Source: Bacteroidia bacterium (GTDB lineage Bacteria; Bacteroidota; Bacteroidia; NS11-12g; UBA9320). From it: a stretch of 35,351 nucleotides of DNA. Below, piece after piece: positions 16,486 through 25,810 of the stretch. Both the position numbers and the translations under genes were made by a program. Below the pieces are notes generated by a model. That model was not told where the DNA came from and ran no database searches. It worked only from the letters and a program-made list of their open reading frames with translations. Where the stretch lies: assembly GCA_017640445.1 (NCBI GenBank), contig JAEPQQ010000037.1:1-35351 (forward strand), read 5' to 3'. The number at the start of each line of letters is the position of its first letter. Positions within the stretch are counted from its first letter, which is position 1.

Positions 16486-19400
16486 ATGCTAGGCAATATC
16501 GTTAAAGGCATCACCGGAATATTTGGCAACAAGGCAGGACGTGACTTCAAAGAGCTTCAACCCTATGTTGACAAAGTGAATCAGTTCTACGCCGATTATA
16601 AGTCACTTACCAACGATCAACTTCGATCGAAGACGCAGGAATTCATTAACCGAATTAATGAAGACCTCTCCTCAATCGATGCGGAAATCGCTGAACGTAA
16701 AAAGCAAATCCAGGAGGCAACTCCTGCCATGGTTTCGGAAAAAGAAACGTGGTACGAAGAAATTGACAAACTCGAAGAAGACCGGAACGAACAGTTGGAA
16801 GTTATACTGGAAAAAATACTTCCTGAAGCCTTCGCTGTGGTAAAAGAAACAGCCCGACGTTTTAGCCATGAAGATGAAGTATTTGCAACGGCAACCGATT
16901 ACGACCGGGATTTGGCCGCTACCAAGCCCCACATTGCCATTAAAGGCTCCGACGTAGTTTACCAAACCAAATGGGAGGCTGCCGGTGCCGAAGTAAACTG
17001 GAACATGATCCACTACGATGTACAAATCATCGGTGGTGTTGTACTTCACCAGGGAAAAATTGCTGAGATGGCTACAGGGGAAGGAAAGACATTGGTATCT
17101 ACCCTTCCGGCTTACCTCAACGCCTTGGGTAAACGCGGCGTACACATTGTAACCGTGAACGACTACCTGGCACGACGTGACTGTGAATGGAACGCACCAA
17201 TTTTCCAGTTTCACGGACTAACAGTAGATTGTATTGACTATTACCGACCCAATTCGGCTGAGCGTAAACAAGCATATCAGGCGGATATTACATATGGAAC
17301 AAACAACGAGTTTGGTTTCGACTACCTACGAGACAATATGGCACATGAGGTGAGTGACCTCGTTCAGCGTAAACATCATTATGCCATGATTGATGAGGTG
17401 GATTCGGTTCTGATCGACGATGCCCGAACTCCGTTGATCATCTCAGGTCCAATTCCTAAAGGTGATCAGCACGAATATGCTGAACTAAAGCCTCGTATCC
17501 AACGACTGGTGGAGGCACAAAAGAAACAAGTAAGCGCCAGTTTGCTAGAGGCTAAGCGTTTAATCAAAGAAGGAAAAGAGAAAGAAGGTGGGTTTAAGCT
17601 GTTTCAGGCACACCGAGGTCTTCCGAAAAGTAAGCCCATCATCAAGTTTTTGGGTGAATCGGGAGTTAAGGCTCTGATGCTAAAAACCGAAAACTTCCAC
17701 TTACAGGATAACCAAAAGGAAATGCCTAAGGTGGACGCCGACCTGTTCTTTACCATCGACGAGAAAAACAACCAGGTAGAACTAACCGACAAGGGAATTG
17801 AACTTATCACTTCTTCCGGAGAAGATCAGAGCTTCTTCATTATTCCGGATGTGGGTGCTGAAATCGCAGAGCTGGAGAAACGCGAACTGGGTGATTCGGA
17901 AAAGCAAAAACGAAAAGATGAACTGATGCGGGACTTCTCTGTAAAGTCGGAACGGATCCACTCGGTTAACCAGTTGCTTAAAGCGTACACCCTTTTTGAA
18001 AAAGATGTTGAATACATTCTTCAGGACAACAAGGTTAAGATTGTAGATGAGCAAACGGGTCGTGTAATGGATGGACGTCGATATAGCGATGGTCTACACC
18101 AGGCAATTGAGGCCAAGGAAAATGTAAAAGTAGAGGCCGCTACACAAACCTTTGCGACCATTACACTGCAGAACTACTTCCGTATGTACCACAAACTATC
18201 GGGTATGACGGGAACAGCAGAAACGGAAGCCGGTGAGTTCTGGGAAATCTACGAACTTGATGTTACCGTAGTTCCTACAAACAAACCAATTATTCGGGAC
18301 GACCGCGAAGATTTGATTTACAAAACCAAACGTGAGAAGTACAATGCCGTAATTGATGAAGTACTTCGGTTGCGTCAGGAAGACAGACCCGTATTGGTGG
18401 GTACAACGTCGGTTGAGGTATCTGAAATACTCAGCAAGATGTTGAACATGCGTAAGATCAAACACAACGTATTGAACGCAAAACAACACCAGCGAGAAGC
18501 GGAAATTGTAGCTGAAGCAGGTTTGAGCGGAGCGGTTACCATTGCAACCAACATGGCTGGTCGTGGTACAGATATTAAACTTAGTGACGAAATTCTGGAT
18601 GCCGGTGGTTTGGCCATTATTGGTACCGAACGACATGAGTCCCGACGAGTTGACCGACAGCTTCGAGGTCGGGCCGGTCGTCAGGGAGATCCGGGATCAT
18701 CTCAGTTCTTTGTTTCGTTGGAAGACGACCTTATGCGTCTTTTCAACTCTGACAAGGTTGTAAAAATGATGGACCGTTTCGGATACGAGGAGGGTGAAGT
18801 AATCACCCACCCTATGCTCACCAAGTCCATTGAGCGAAACCAAAAGAAGGTTGAGCAGAACCACTTTGGTATGCGTAAACGTTTGTTGGAGTATGATGAT
18901 GTAATGAATAAACAGCGGGTGGCGGTATATGCCCGTCGTAAACACGCTTTGTATGGTGAACGACTTTCAGTAGACATCAACAATGCCTTATACGACACCT
19001 GCGAGGAGATGGTTAGTTACTACCAGGAAGGAAGCGACTACGAAGGCTTCAAGCTCGACATGCTGAAGCAGTTGGCTACCGAGCCTACCATCACAGAAGA
19101 AGACTTTCTGAACCCAAAACACGATACGGTTCAACAGGTCTTTGACCAAATGCGGGAGCACTACATTCAAAAGAATGGTTTCGTGAAGGATCAGGCCGTT
19201 CCGGTCTTAACCAATATTAAACAAACACGTGGCGACCAGGTAAAGAACATTTACGTTCCTTTCACTGACGGTATTAAAGGAATACGTGTAGTGGTTGATC
19301 TCGATAAATCCATTGAAACCCAAGGTGATCATCTGATCGATTCATTTGAGCGAATGACGGCATTGGCAACTATTGACGATCACTGGAAAGAGCATCTACG

Positions 19401-19785
19401 TGAACTGGATGACCTTAAACAGGCTTCGAATAACGCATCTCTTGAGCAGAAAGATCCATTGTTGATCTACAAACTTGAGTCGTTTAACCTGTTCAAGGAT
19501 ATGGTTACCCGTATGAACTCAGAAACGTTATCGTTGTTATACCGTGGATACATTGAGAACCAGGATCCATCGCAAGTGCGTGAGGCACAAGAGCGAAAGC
19601 CGGTTGATCAGGGCATGAAAACCAGTCGTCCGGACGAACTCGGTCAGGGACCAACTGCACCTCAGCAACCTCAACGACGAGAGAATACTCAACCGATCAA
19701 GGTAGAAAAGAAAATTGGTCGAAACGAACCTTGTCCGTGTGGTAGTGGAAAAAAATATAAGAAGTGCCATGGCGTTAATGCCTAA
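16486..19785 (+). CDS. secA: Protein translocase ATPase SecA
   Basis: A 1,099-residue motor ATPase that drives preproteins through SecYEG at the inner membrane. The Walker A motif is MATGEGKT (195-202), DEVD is at 303-306, and the DEAD-type region continues with [10 protein letters not shown] (311-320). The C-domain has [12 protein letters not shown] and [14 protein letters not shown], and the helical scaffold has IDDHWKEHL. The C-terminal zinc-binding tail has C1083, C1085, C1094 and H1095 in [14 protein letters not shown], which binds SecB or phospholipid. It is about 200 residues longer than E. coli SecA, mainly through the coiled-coil insertion near residues 60-110 and one near 325-420, both known in Bacteroidota SecA. 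The frame is intact. The ATG follows the terminator and an A/T-rich leader. Confidence 0.98.
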   Translation: MLGNIVKGITGIFGNKAGRDFKELQPYVDKVNQFYADYKSLTNDQLRSKTQEFINRINEDLSSIDAEIAERKKQIQEATPAMVSEKETWYEEIDKLEEDRNEQLEVILEKILPEAFAVVKETARRFSHEDEVFATATDYDRDLAATKPHIAIKGSDVVYQTKWEAAGAEVNWNMIHYDVQIIGGVVLHQGKIAEMATGEGKTLVSTLPAYLNALGKRGVHIVTVNDYLARRDCEWNAPIFQFHGLTVDCIDYYRPNSAERKQAYQADITYGTNNEFGFDYLRDNMAHEVSDLVQRKHHYAMIDEVDSVLIDDARTPLIISGPIPKGDQHEYAELKPRIQRLVEAQKKQVSASLLEAKRLIKEGKEKEGGFKLFQAHRGLPKSKPIIKFLGESGVKALMLKTENFHLQDNQKEMPKVDADLFFTIDEKNNQVELTDKGIELITSSGEDQSFFIIPDVGAEIAELEKRELGDSEKQKRKDELMRDFSVKSERIHSVNQLLKAYTLFEKDVEYILQDNKVKIVDEQTGRVMDGRRYSDGLHQAIEAKENVKVEAATQTFATITLQNYFRMYHKLSGMTGTAETEAGEFWEIYELDVTVVPTNKPIIRDDREDLIYKTKREKYNAVIDEVLRLRQEDRPVLVGTTSVEVSEILSKMLNMRKIKHNVLNAKQHQREAEIVAEAGLSGAVTIATNMAGRGTDIKLSDEILDAGGLAIIGTERHESRRVDRQLRGRAGRQGDPGSSQFFVSLEDDLMRLFNSDKVVKMMDRFGYEEGEVITHPMLTKSIERNQKKVEQNHFGMRKRLLEYDDVMNKQRVAVYARRKHALYGERLSVDINNALYDTCEEMVSYYQEGSDYEGFKLDMLKQLATEPTITEEDFLNPKHDTVQQVFDQMREHYIQKNGFVKDQAVPVLTNIKQTRGDQVKNIYVPFTDGIKGIRVVVDLDKSIETQGDHLIDSFERMTALATIDDHWKEHLRELDDLKQASNNASLEQKDPLLIYKLESFNLFKDMVTRMNSETLSLLYRGYIENQDPSQVREAQERKPVDQGMKTSRPDELGQGPTAPQQPQRRENTQPIKVEKKIGRNEPCPCGSGKKYKKCHGVNA

Positions 19786-19790
19786 CTTTG
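19783..19790 (+). promoter_or_regulatory. Possible -7 element (TAACTTTG) for the SPOR gene
   Basis: A perfect TAnnTTTG overlapping the secA stop codon, seven bases before the ATG of the SPOR gene. It would give an almost leaderless transcript. Read-through from secA is an equally good way to express the gene. Confidence 0.3.
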
Positions 19791-19797
19791 GTAAACG

Positions 19798-20196
19798 ATG
19801 AAACGACTATTTGGCTTTTTAATCTGCGTATGTCTTTGGAACATAACCACTTATGCCCAACAGGGCAAGGTGGAGATAATTGGTGATGAACAACTCCAGT
19901 TTCTGGTAGATGAAAAAGTTTCAAGCGTTGACACAACCGATTTATGGGGGTATCGCATCCAGGTTTACTTCGGTCGTAATCGCGATGAAGCCACCAAGGT
20001 TGAACAGAAATTCAAGATGAAATATCCCGACCTGCGGGAGGAAGTAAGCAAGGACTACTTCCAACCGAATTGGCGGGTTCGAATCGGTAATTTTTACCGA
20101 AAGATCGATGCTCAAAAACTCATGCATAAACTCGAAATGGAGTTTGGCGACGTTTTTCTGGTCCGGGATAAGATCGAACTCCCGGTGCTCGATTAA
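19798..20196 (+). CDS. Exported SPOR-domain protein
   Basis: A 132-residue protein with a signal peptide (MKRLFGFLICVCLWNITTYAQ) and one SPOR domain (about residues 50-128) showing YRIQVYFGRNRDEATKVEQK, PNWRVRIGNFYRKIDAQKLM and VFLVRDKIELP. SPOR domains bind denuded glycan strands of septal peptidoglycan, so the protein likely acts in the periplasm at division sites or cell poles. It begins 12 bases after the secA stop. There is no membrane anchor beyond the cleavable signal. Confidence 0.9.
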   Translation: MKRLFGFLICVCLWNITTYAQQGKVEIIGDEQLQFLVDEKVSSVDTTDLWGYRIQVYFGRNRDEATKVEQKFKMKYPDLREEVSKDYFQPNWRVRIGNFYRKIDAQKLMHKLEMEFGDVFLVRDKIELPVLD

Positions 20197-20219
20197 GTTT
20201 CTCTGGTTATATTCGAACC

Positions 20220-20759
20220 ATGGACCAATTAAAACACCTATGGCTGTTCTCTCTGAGCAGCGTATTTCTACTTTTTGGTTGTATGGATGGAGGCTGCATC
20301 GGATTTACACACCGGATCACTGGTGTCTCTCATGTCTCTGCTCTGGAACGACAAGGTTTTAGTGAGGATTTTAAAAGTTACTCACAGCCAGTTCCTTACA
20401 AGTTCCTAACCTACAGAATCTATTTTACAAGCGAAAACGACAGTAGTTCCAGTTCGTGCTCTGGACCTTCGGGAGAGTTATCTCCTTTCCACAATCACGT
20501 TGATTCGATTGAGGTATTTGATAATGGCGTTGATGTTTCTGACAAATTTGGAGTTACCGGCCTCTTTTTCGATGTCCCCCTAGACTCGTTGTTTTGCCTG
20601 GAACCGTTCAAGATGAACCAAACACCATTTTACTTTCAACTAGGTTATCGAGACGCACCGATGCAAACCGACACCACCGAGCTTACTTTTAAGATTCATG
20701 TCAGCAAAGACATTGGAAGTCATACCATAAAAGCACCCGAGGTGATTGTTACGCCATAA
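20220..20759 (+). CDS. Putative lipoprotein of unknown function
   Basis: A 179-residue protein with an N-terminal hydrophobic stretch (HLWLFSLSSVFLLFGC), where LFGC is a plausible lipobox (Cys21). The following MDGGCIGF, a serine run (SSSSSCSG) and beta-rich segments (FLTYRIYFTS, TPFYFQLGYRD, ELTFKIHVSKD) suggest a secreted beta-sandwich. There are several extra cysteines (C26, about C80 and C123). I recognise no family. It ends two bases before the next gene, so the pair is probably cotranscribed downstream of the SPOR gene. Confidence 0.65.
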   Translation: MDQLKHLWLFSLSSVFLLFGCMDGGCIGFTHRITGVSHVSALERQGFSEDFKSYSQPVPYKFLTYRIYFTSENDSSSSSCSGPSGELSPFHNHVDSIEVFDNGVDVSDKFGVTGLFFDVPLDSLFCLEPFKMNQTPFYFQLGYRDAPMQTDTTELTFKIHVSKDIGSHTIKAPEVIVTP

Positions 20760-20761
20760 CA

Positions 20762-21397
20762 ATGAGCCTATTACTACAATATCTACCAGAAATAAATCAT
20801 TTTTACCAGTTAGAAACCCATAAACAGGACCAGCTTGTTGCTAAAATTCTGTCAGTTTCTCAGGATACCGAGAAGGCTCAATTTTTGAACGAGTTAACTT
20901 CCCTCACCAGACAAGAAGTTGTTGTGTGGGATCCCATATTCGAGGCGCTCTCCAAAAATTTTCCGAAGTGGGAAGATTTTTTTCTGTCGGAGTACACTCG
21001 TCGAATTACCCTCATCAAAAATGGCAGCGAAGATGATGAATTACTTTCTGAACTGGGATTCACAGTGCCAACGGAAGACCGCACTCCTTCAAAGGAGTTT
21101 CTAAACTCCATACTGGCCCTCCTCCTCCCCCTCTGTACCCACCTCAATTTTTCAGTTGCGTATCAGGCACACATGCTTGCCGACGACTGGTCTGATTTTG
21201 ACCTGGCTTACTCTCAGAAATACGAAAACCTACTTGCTACGTTATTGACTGATCAGAACTGGAAAGTCAGACACCTGGCCTATTCCCTACTCACCTATCG
21301 CAACTCCTTACCTAAAAACTTCCGCAGAAGTTTCTCAGACCGATTGCGAACAAGATTATTCAAAGTATTTAAAGGCTATGATGCGTTTGGTCCTTGA
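20762..21397 (+). CDS. Hypothetical alpha-helical protein, possibly HEAT-like
   Basis: A 211-residue soluble protein without a signal peptide, so presumably cytoplasmic. It is predicted mostly helical, with the C-terminal third reading like HEAT or armadillo helices (ENLLATLLTDQNWKVRHLAYSLLTY, then a basic NFRRSFSDRLRTRLFKVFKGY). The basic tail could bind nucleic acid or membrane, but nothing more specific is visible. It directly follows the lipoprotein gene at 20220, an odd pairing of an exported and a cytoplasmic protein. Family unknown. Confidence 0.65.
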   Translation: MSLLLQYLPEINHFYQLETHKQDQLVAKILSVSQDTEKAQFLNELTSLTRQEVVVWDPIFEALSKNFPKWEDFFLSEYTRRITLIKNGSEDDELLSELGFTVPTEDRTPSKEFLNSILALLLPLCTHLNFSVAYQAHMLADDWSDFDLAYSQKYENLLATLLTDQNWKVRHLAYSLLTYRNSLPKNFRRSFSDRLRTRLFKVFKGYDAFGP

Positions 21398-21493
21398 GCT
21401 TCGCGCATATTACCTGAACGATTTAAGGAGCAACGACCCAACTAAATGCAGCACTTATCCAACTACCTTGTCTTTGTTATACGTACATCGCTT

Positions 21494-22528
21494 ATGATCA
21501 AGAAGCTGTTTATTCTAATTTTATCAATTCTCGTATGTAGTAATACGTATGCCCAAGCCATAGACTCCATCCGAATGGATGGCATCGATATTCCATTTTA
21601 CCATTGTGCCACAGACTCAGCAGATCCTCACGGCTTAATCATCTACTTGCATGGTGGCGTACGTCTGACCAAACACCTAAAACGACCCGTTCTCCCTCCT
21701 ATTGAAAGTTTGGTTGAGGGGAACAAGAACTTTATTCAAGTGGCTCAAAATGCGGGATACGACATCGTTTTACCAACAGCATTTGGCGAATACAATTGGC
21801 TGGAAGAAAAAGGCCAACGCTTTTTAAACGTACTTAGAAAAAAATACGCAGGAACGTACAAAGCCTATTACATTGCCGGTTTCTCGGATGGTGCCACCGG
21901 TGCCTATCAGGTATTTCACAGTCAACTTGATTCATTTTCCGGCGCCCTCGTTTTTAATGGTTTTCCGCAGCTTGGTAATTTTGATCAATCCATAGACCGT
22001 AGTTTGGTCAAAGACAAAACGATGGTCTTCACGTCAACCACACACGACAAAACCATTCCTTACGAGTTTCCACTGTTTGAATACCGTAAACAAAAACTCC
22101 ACAACGCCAACACAATTTTTCATTTGGTAAAAGGACGCCATGCCTTCTCTGATTATACCACCGACCAACTGGGCATCTTTCTGTCCTATTTAAGCCTGCC
22201 TTCTCAGTATGTAAAACCCGATTCGGGTAAAACGATAGTGTATCCCGCGGTTAATGGTAGAGTCGTGTATAACGAAGTGAAGGAAATCTATCGGCTTCGC
22301 TCATCTACCTGTCGACGTTATGGTTTGGATAAAGGTTTGTGCACAGACGACAAAGATGTTGCCAAATACCTTGGTAAGATGGTTCGTAAAGACGAGCATG
22401 TTTCCATTCTGCCTGCACAAGCAGAATCACAACTCATCTCAAAAGAACCTGATTTCAGTTTTTCCTTAGAGGTACAGGGAAATATGGAGTTGATCGAACT
22501 AAAGAACTGGAACTACAGTGGCCTATAG
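21494..22528 (+). CDS. Secreted alpha/beta-hydrolase (esterase/depolymerase-like)
   Basis: 344 residues from the ATG at 21494, which gives a clean signal peptide (MIKKLFILILSILVCSNTYAQ). An ATG 16 codons earlier would bury the signal. Alpha/beta-hydrolase landmarks are the oxyanion YLHGG near residue 52, the nucleophile elbow GFSDG with Ser131, Asp185 in THDKTIP and His216 in GRHAF. The length and GFSDGATG pattern recall PHB depolymerase-like or feruloyl-esterase-like secreted hydrolases. An extra domain of about 110 residues follows the catalytic His (from TIVYPAVNGRV). It contains CRRYGLDKGLC and no recognised motif. Substrate unknown. It is convergent with the decarboxylase gene, with only two bases between stops. 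Confidence 0.85.
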   Translation: MIKKLFILILSILVCSNTYAQAIDSIRMDGIDIPFYHCATDSADPHGLIIYLHGGVRLTKHLKRPVLPPIESLVEGNKNFIQVAQNAGYDIVLPTAFGEYNWLEEKGQRFLNVLRKKYAGTYKAYYIAGFSDGATGAYQVFHSQLDSFSGALVFNGFPQLGNFDQSIDRSLVKDKTMVFTSTTHDKTIPYEFPLFEYRKQKLHNANTIFHLVKGRHAFSDYTTDQLGIFLSYLSLPSQYVKPDSGKTIVYPAVNGRVVYNEVKEIYRLRSSTCRRYGLDKGLCTDDKDVAKYLGKMVRKDEHVSILPAQAESQLISKEPDFSFSLEVQGNMELIELKNWNYSGL

Positions 22529-22530
22529 TC

Positions 22531-23766
22531 CTATACCGGTTCATGCAACGCACTGATTTCTTCAACCAGTGGCATCAGTTTTTCGATGGTAACATGTTCC
22601 ATAATCACAATCTTATACCAATTTGGAGTAGTGTGATTATCGGGCACTAAGCCATATTTCTCCGCTATGTCTGCGGGAATTCCAGCACTCTTCATGGTGA
22701 TGATGTTAGACCTACTATTGCGATAATACGGTATGCCTAGTTGATTCAGTCGCTTACACATCCATTCGGTTCGCTTTTGTAAAACAAAGATTTTTTCCTG
22801 CCAACCGTACGGGCCATTCATCGTTAAAATCATCCAAATAGCTACAGCATTTGCTCCCGAGCGACTACCAATCATGGTGCAGTCTTCTCCTTCTACGTAA
22901 CTGGCCTCCTGAGTGTGGGTATAATGAATGTGGTTTTTTCGTATCAAGAAGATGCCTGTACCGTACGGTGCCTGAGCCATCTTGTGCGCATCGAGTGTAA
23001 AGGAAGTGATATGTGGATTCTCGAAGGTTAGAGCACTGTCCCCCTCGGTAAAGGGATAATAAAAGCCACCAAAAGCACCGTCTATGTGCACCTTAAACTG
23101 ACAATCGGTCTTTTCCAACACCTCTACATAGGCGTCAACGGAGTCAACTGAACCAAACATGGTTGTCATCATGTTACAAACCACAATAAAATACTTTGCT
23201 CCACGGTCACCCGCACGTTGCACGGCCTCAGCAACACCATGTGCGTCGATGCTCCGGTTTTCCTCATCAACCTGTACCTTTTCTATGTCAAGTACCAAAA
23301 TGTTTGAGGCCTTATCCATTGAATAGTGGCTGTCTTCGCTGCACAGAATACAAATCTCTTCTAACCTGGCACCGTGCACTTGCATAAAGTAGTTTCGATA
23401 AACCCAAATGGCCTGCATGTTGGCTTCGGTTCCACCCGATGCAACATACCCATCCTGCTGGCCTGGCTGGCCTTTTAGAATATCAACAGAGCAGATGTCA
23501 ATCACGTCTTTTTCAATGGCTTGCGTGCCACTAAAAAACGACTCCGATTTACCAAGCGTATGGCACCCAATGTGGTTTGGATTCTTTACCAGAGTGGAAA
23601 TGAAAGGGGCGTTCTGAAGAAACGACTCGTCTTGATTAAACACCTTATCGTCGAGGTAAGACGCAGGTATTCCGAGTACGGTTTCCTCGACATAATTGAC
23701 GTTGGTTTCCAGTGCCTGAAACACCGTTTGTTTGATTTCCTCGTGTGACTTTTTATTCCAGGACAT
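22531..23766 (-). CDS. Group II PLP-dependent amino-acid decarboxylase (glutamate/aspartate/histidine-type)
   Basis: About 411 residues from the ATG at 23766 (MSWNKKSHEEIK). A longer frame to a TTG at 23841 runs through an inverted repeat and a probable promoter, so I prefer the ATG. It has the group II decarboxylase layout: GYVASGGTEANMQAIW (substrate/PLP phosphate region), SEDSHYSMDKAS, HIDGAFGGFYYPF (Asp that contacts the pyridine N, followed by Ala), and SFTLDAHKMAQAPYGTGIF with the PLP-binding Lys in DAHKM. Substrate (Glu, Asp, His or an aromatic amino acid) cannot be decided by eye. Aspartate to beta-alanine is a common use of such enzymes in Bacteroidota. It lies downstream of the DUF427 gene and is probably regulated separately. 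Confidence 0.88.
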   Translation of the reverse strand: MSWNKKSHEEIKQTVFQALETNVNYVEETVLGIPASYLDDKVFNQDESFLQNAPFISTLVKNPNHIGCHTLGKSESFFSGTQAIEKDVIDICSVDILKGQPGQQDGYVASGGTEANMQAIWVYRNYFMQVHGARLEEICILCSEDSHYSMDKASNILVLDIEKVQVDEENRSIDAHGVAEAVQRAGDRGAKYFIVVCNMMTTMFGSVDSVDAYVEVLEKTDCQFKVHIDGAFGGFYYPFTEGDSALTFENPHITSFTLDAHKMAQAPYGTGIFLIRKNHIHYTHTQEASYVEGEDCTMIGSRSGANAVAIWMILTMNGPYGWQEKIFVLQKRTEWMCKRLNQLGIPYYRNSRSNIITMKSAGIPADIAEKYGLVPDNHTTPNWYKIVIMEHVTIEKLMPLVEEISALHEPV

Positions 23767-23803
23767 GTGCTTTGCGTTTAGGGCCGCAAAGGTCGCACGA
23801 AAT

Positions 23804-23841
23804 TTGACGCTTACCAACGATTTAACATTGATAAGCGTCAA
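23804..23841. repeat. 10-bp inverted repeat before the decarboxylase gene
   Basis: TTGACGCTTA (23804-23813) and TAAGCGTCAA (23832-23841) are exact reverse complements 18 bases apart, placed 5 bases after the DUF427 stop and about 40 bases upstream of the decarboxylase ATG. It covers the -20 to -55 region of a near-match -7 element (GACCTTTG, 23787-23794, minus strand). An operator or an attenuator hairpin are both possible. There is no T-run, so it is not a classic terminator. Confidence 0.5.
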
Positions 23842-23846
23842 TTATT

Positions 23847-24218
23847 TTACCCGATTGGCGCAGAAGTAATGGTAACATACGCCGGATTAAAGGCAACATA
23901 GCCTTTCACCTTTTTGCTTCTTGGCAATGGATCTTCATAACTCCATGCAAAGTATTGATCAGTTGGTTCATCTTTAAAGTTCCAATAAGATGCTTCTCCT
24001 TTAATAGGACAAAACGAATTGCGTTCGGCTTCGTTCTCAAGTTCAACCTTCAGGCTTTCTTTAGGAAGGTAGAACACCGGGTTGTACACCGAAGTACCCA
24101 CTTCTTTTAAAATCAACGCCTCTGTAGTTTCTGCAATAACCTCATTGTTGTACGAGATCGTAAGCTTTCGATTGTACGCATCAATTACCGCATAATGTCT
24201 TTTTTCTGAAGTTTCCAT
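23847..24218 (-). CDS. DUF427 domain protein
   Basis: A 123-residue cytoplasmic protein of the DUF427 family, recognised by NPVFYLPKESLKVEL (about 46-60), then FCPIKGEASYWNF (69-81) and FAWSYEDPLP (89-98), ending KGYVAFNPAYVTI. The family is small and widespread with no established reaction. The conserved Cys-Pro-x-Lys-Gly loop and Trp residues suggest a ligand pocket. It precedes the decarboxylase gene on the same strand, with an inverted repeat between them. The 97-base gap upstream shows a GGGCCC palindrome but no clear promoter. Confidence 0.88.
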   Translation of the reverse strand: METSEKRHYAVIDAYNRKLTISYNNEVIAETTEALILKEVGTSVYNPVFYLPKESLKVELENEAERNSFCPIKGEASYWNFKDEPTDQYFAWSYEDPLPRSKKVKGYVAFNPAYVTITSAPIG

Positions 24219-24315
24219 TGTCTTGTCGTTTATCTGGTGGTCGGTATTGGGCCCTTAAACATGACCCCGGTTTTAATTGTTTTTCAGAATATCGGGATAA
24301 ATAGAGTCGATAGGC

Positions 24316-24882
24316 TTATTTCATATCCTCCTGATGGACGTTGAAACTTGCCATCAATAAACGCCAGAAGCTCACTGCACCCGGATCGTACTCTTTGATA
24401 TCGTTAATCACCTTATTACGGAACTCGGTTTTTTCGGCTAACCAGTCTTTGGCAAAAAACTTTCGGGCTCTTTTGTAATTGAAATGATCGGTAAACACAC
24501 TTACTCGCTGGCCCGTTGTGGTATGCACATCAATCAAACCAAAATTGGCCATATCCAAATCCTCATCGTCTTTCACACGCAAGTAGAACTGGTGAAAGAA
24601 GATGGTGTCGATCTCATCCTTCCGGGCATAGGCAATACCTGAATTATCTTTATTTGAGTTCACCCATAACAACAGCCCGGCTTTGAATAATTCAAAATTT
24701 GCAAGCAATACGGTCCTGCTTTCCTTCATCGAGTCAAAGAGTTCCAGGCCCGAAGCATAACTCATTTTGGGTGACCCCACACCTCCCAGGCGAAGTTTTT
24801 CAAATAGCGAATACGACCCGCCTAACCTGGTTTTAATGGGCTTGCTTAGTGGACGAAGAATTGACCAGACTTCCGAATGCAT
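24316..24882 (-). CDS. Hypothetical protein, possibly PH-like beta fold
   Basis: A 188-residue protein without a signal peptide or membrane helix; I recognise no named family. The first 45 residues are basic and look unstructured (LGGSYSLFEKLRLGG). The middle is beta-rich (TVLLANFELFKAGLLLWV, SGIAYARKDEIDTIFFHQFYLRV, FGLIDVHTTTGQRVSVFTDHF) and is followed by a charged helix (YKRARKFFAKDWLAEKTEFRNKVINDI). Beta strands plus a C-terminal helix resemble bacterial PH-like domains, but this is a guess. It lies on the same strand as the lipoprotein gene at 24929, separated by 46 bases containing a TTTG and a seven-base near-match of the -7 box. Confidence 0.6.
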   Translation of the reverse strand: MHSEVWSILRPLSKPIKTRLGGSYSLFEKLRLGGVGSPKMSYASGLELFDSMKESRTVLLANFELFKAGLLLWVNSNKDNSGIAYARKDEIDTIFFHQFYLRVKDDEDLDMANFGLIDVHTTTGQRVSVFTDHFNYKRARKFFAKDWLAEKTEFRNKVINDIKEYDPGAVSFWRLLMASFNVHQEDMK

Positions 24883-24928
24883 GGAACAAACTACGTTTCT
24901 TTTGAACGACCAAACAAGTTCCTTACGC

Positions 24929-25585
24929 TCAATTTATTTCCCCTGGAAGAACGAGTTCGATTACCAGTCTGTGCTTGTTGCTGATCTTCGCCATTTCTGT
25001 CAGGTCCAACGAGCAAAGATCCCTATCCATTGTGGCCTGGATAGACCGATCGACGGCTTCGGTGTGCTGTCTGTATATACTTTGCAACAGATAAATAAGA
25101 TTCCAGTATCGTACATTGTCTCCTATACGCAGCCTCATATGGTTTTGAAGCAACATAGATTCGGACATGTCCGCCTTAACGATTGAGTCGTAAGCGAACT
25201 CACCCCATTCCTCAAAATCATGCTTCTTCCAATTCACCATAAACCCCTCTGGAGCTACGTAAACTCCAGTTGTTTCCCGCAATCCGCAAAAAGGTGGGTT
25301 TAACAAATTCACTTCAAACTCTGGGTGAAACTGATCATTACCCAGGGGGAAGGTGGTAAAAACATGGGTATGACCATGACTCGCCCAGATAGCTTTAACC
25401 TGATCACGCAGGCGCTTAATGTTAACAATGGAATCATGGTCTGGAATGACCAACTCCGGTAGTGTGCGATCACAGCTTTGAAGATCATGAACATTTGAGC
25501 ATGGCATGAACTTATTGCATCCAAATAAACAGACTAAAACTGCTGTGATAAACCACCATCTAAGGTCTTTACTCAATTTCTTCAT
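24929..25585 (-). CDS. Lipoprotein of unknown function
   Basis: 218 residues from the ATG at 25585, which gives a regular lipoprotein signal (basic MKKLSKDLRWW, hydrophobic core, then lipobox LFGC). The TTG eight codons earlier is less likely. The mature protein has paired cysteines (CSNVHDLQSC and CGLRETTG) and is otherwise unlike a family I know. It contains several His/Trp-rich stretches (SHGHTHVFTTFP, NWKKHDFEEWGEF). Its start overlaps the end of the frameshifted lipoprotein gene by 17 bases, so it belongs to the operon running 26516 to 24929. Role unknown. Confidence 0.65.
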   Translation of the reverse strand: MKKLSKDLRWWFITAVLVCLFGCNKFMPCSNVHDLQSCDRTLPELVIPDHDSIVNIKRLRDQVKAIWASHGHTHVFTTFPLGNDQFHPEFEVNLLNPPFCGLRETTGVYVAPEGFMVNWKKHDFEEWGEFAYDSIVKADMSESMLLQNHMRLRIGDNVRYWNLIYLLQSIYRQHTEAVDRSIQATMDRDLCSLDLTEMAKISNKHRLVIELVLPGEIN

Positions 25586-25810
25586 CCAGATCGGGGATTT
25601 GCAATTCATTTAAATCCAGCTCAATGCGAAACACACGCTCGTTCCTGAGGCTGTCTAGCTCGATATTGTTCAGTCTATCAAGGGGCTTGTCAAATAATTC
25701 GACACACCTTTGTTGTTCTTGTCACCTGATGTTACACGATTACTATCAACGCACGAATAACCAAACACAACTATTAAAACAAACCACCATCGTTGCTTAA
25801 TTGAAGGCAT
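25569..25810 (-). pseudogene. Lipoprotein gene interrupted by a frameshift
   Basis: The frame opening with ATG at 25810 encodes a good lipoprotein signal (MPSIKQRWWFVLIVVFGYSC, lipobox Cys20) and runs about 46 residues to a TGA. The -1 frame over the second half reads ELFDKPLDRLNNIELDSLRN and on to PDLDEEIE and a TAA at 25569-25571. That is well-formed protein with no start of its own and a TGA just upstream of the join. Together they would make an intact protein of about 80 residues. The ATG overlaps the upstream barrel stop by 14 bases and the end overlaps the next lipoprotein start by 17 bases, as expected for a functional gene. No canonical slippery heptamer lies at the join, so a one-base indel or sequencing error is more likely than programmed frameshifting. 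Confidence 0.6.

Noticed and set aside
18196..18636. 146-residue open frame antisense to secA, and several shorter ones there
   Set aside because: secA is an intact, highly conserved gene in the opposite strand; the antisense frames have no motif and arise from its codon pattern.
16325..19785. SecA length of 1,099 residues as a possible fusion
   Set aside because: The extra segments match the insertions known for Bacteroidota SecA, so this is normal for the phylum.
23767..23841. N-terminal extension of the decarboxylase frame up to a TTG at 23841
   Set aside because: It consists of the inverted repeat and promoter-like sequence; the ATG at 23766 fits the family start better.
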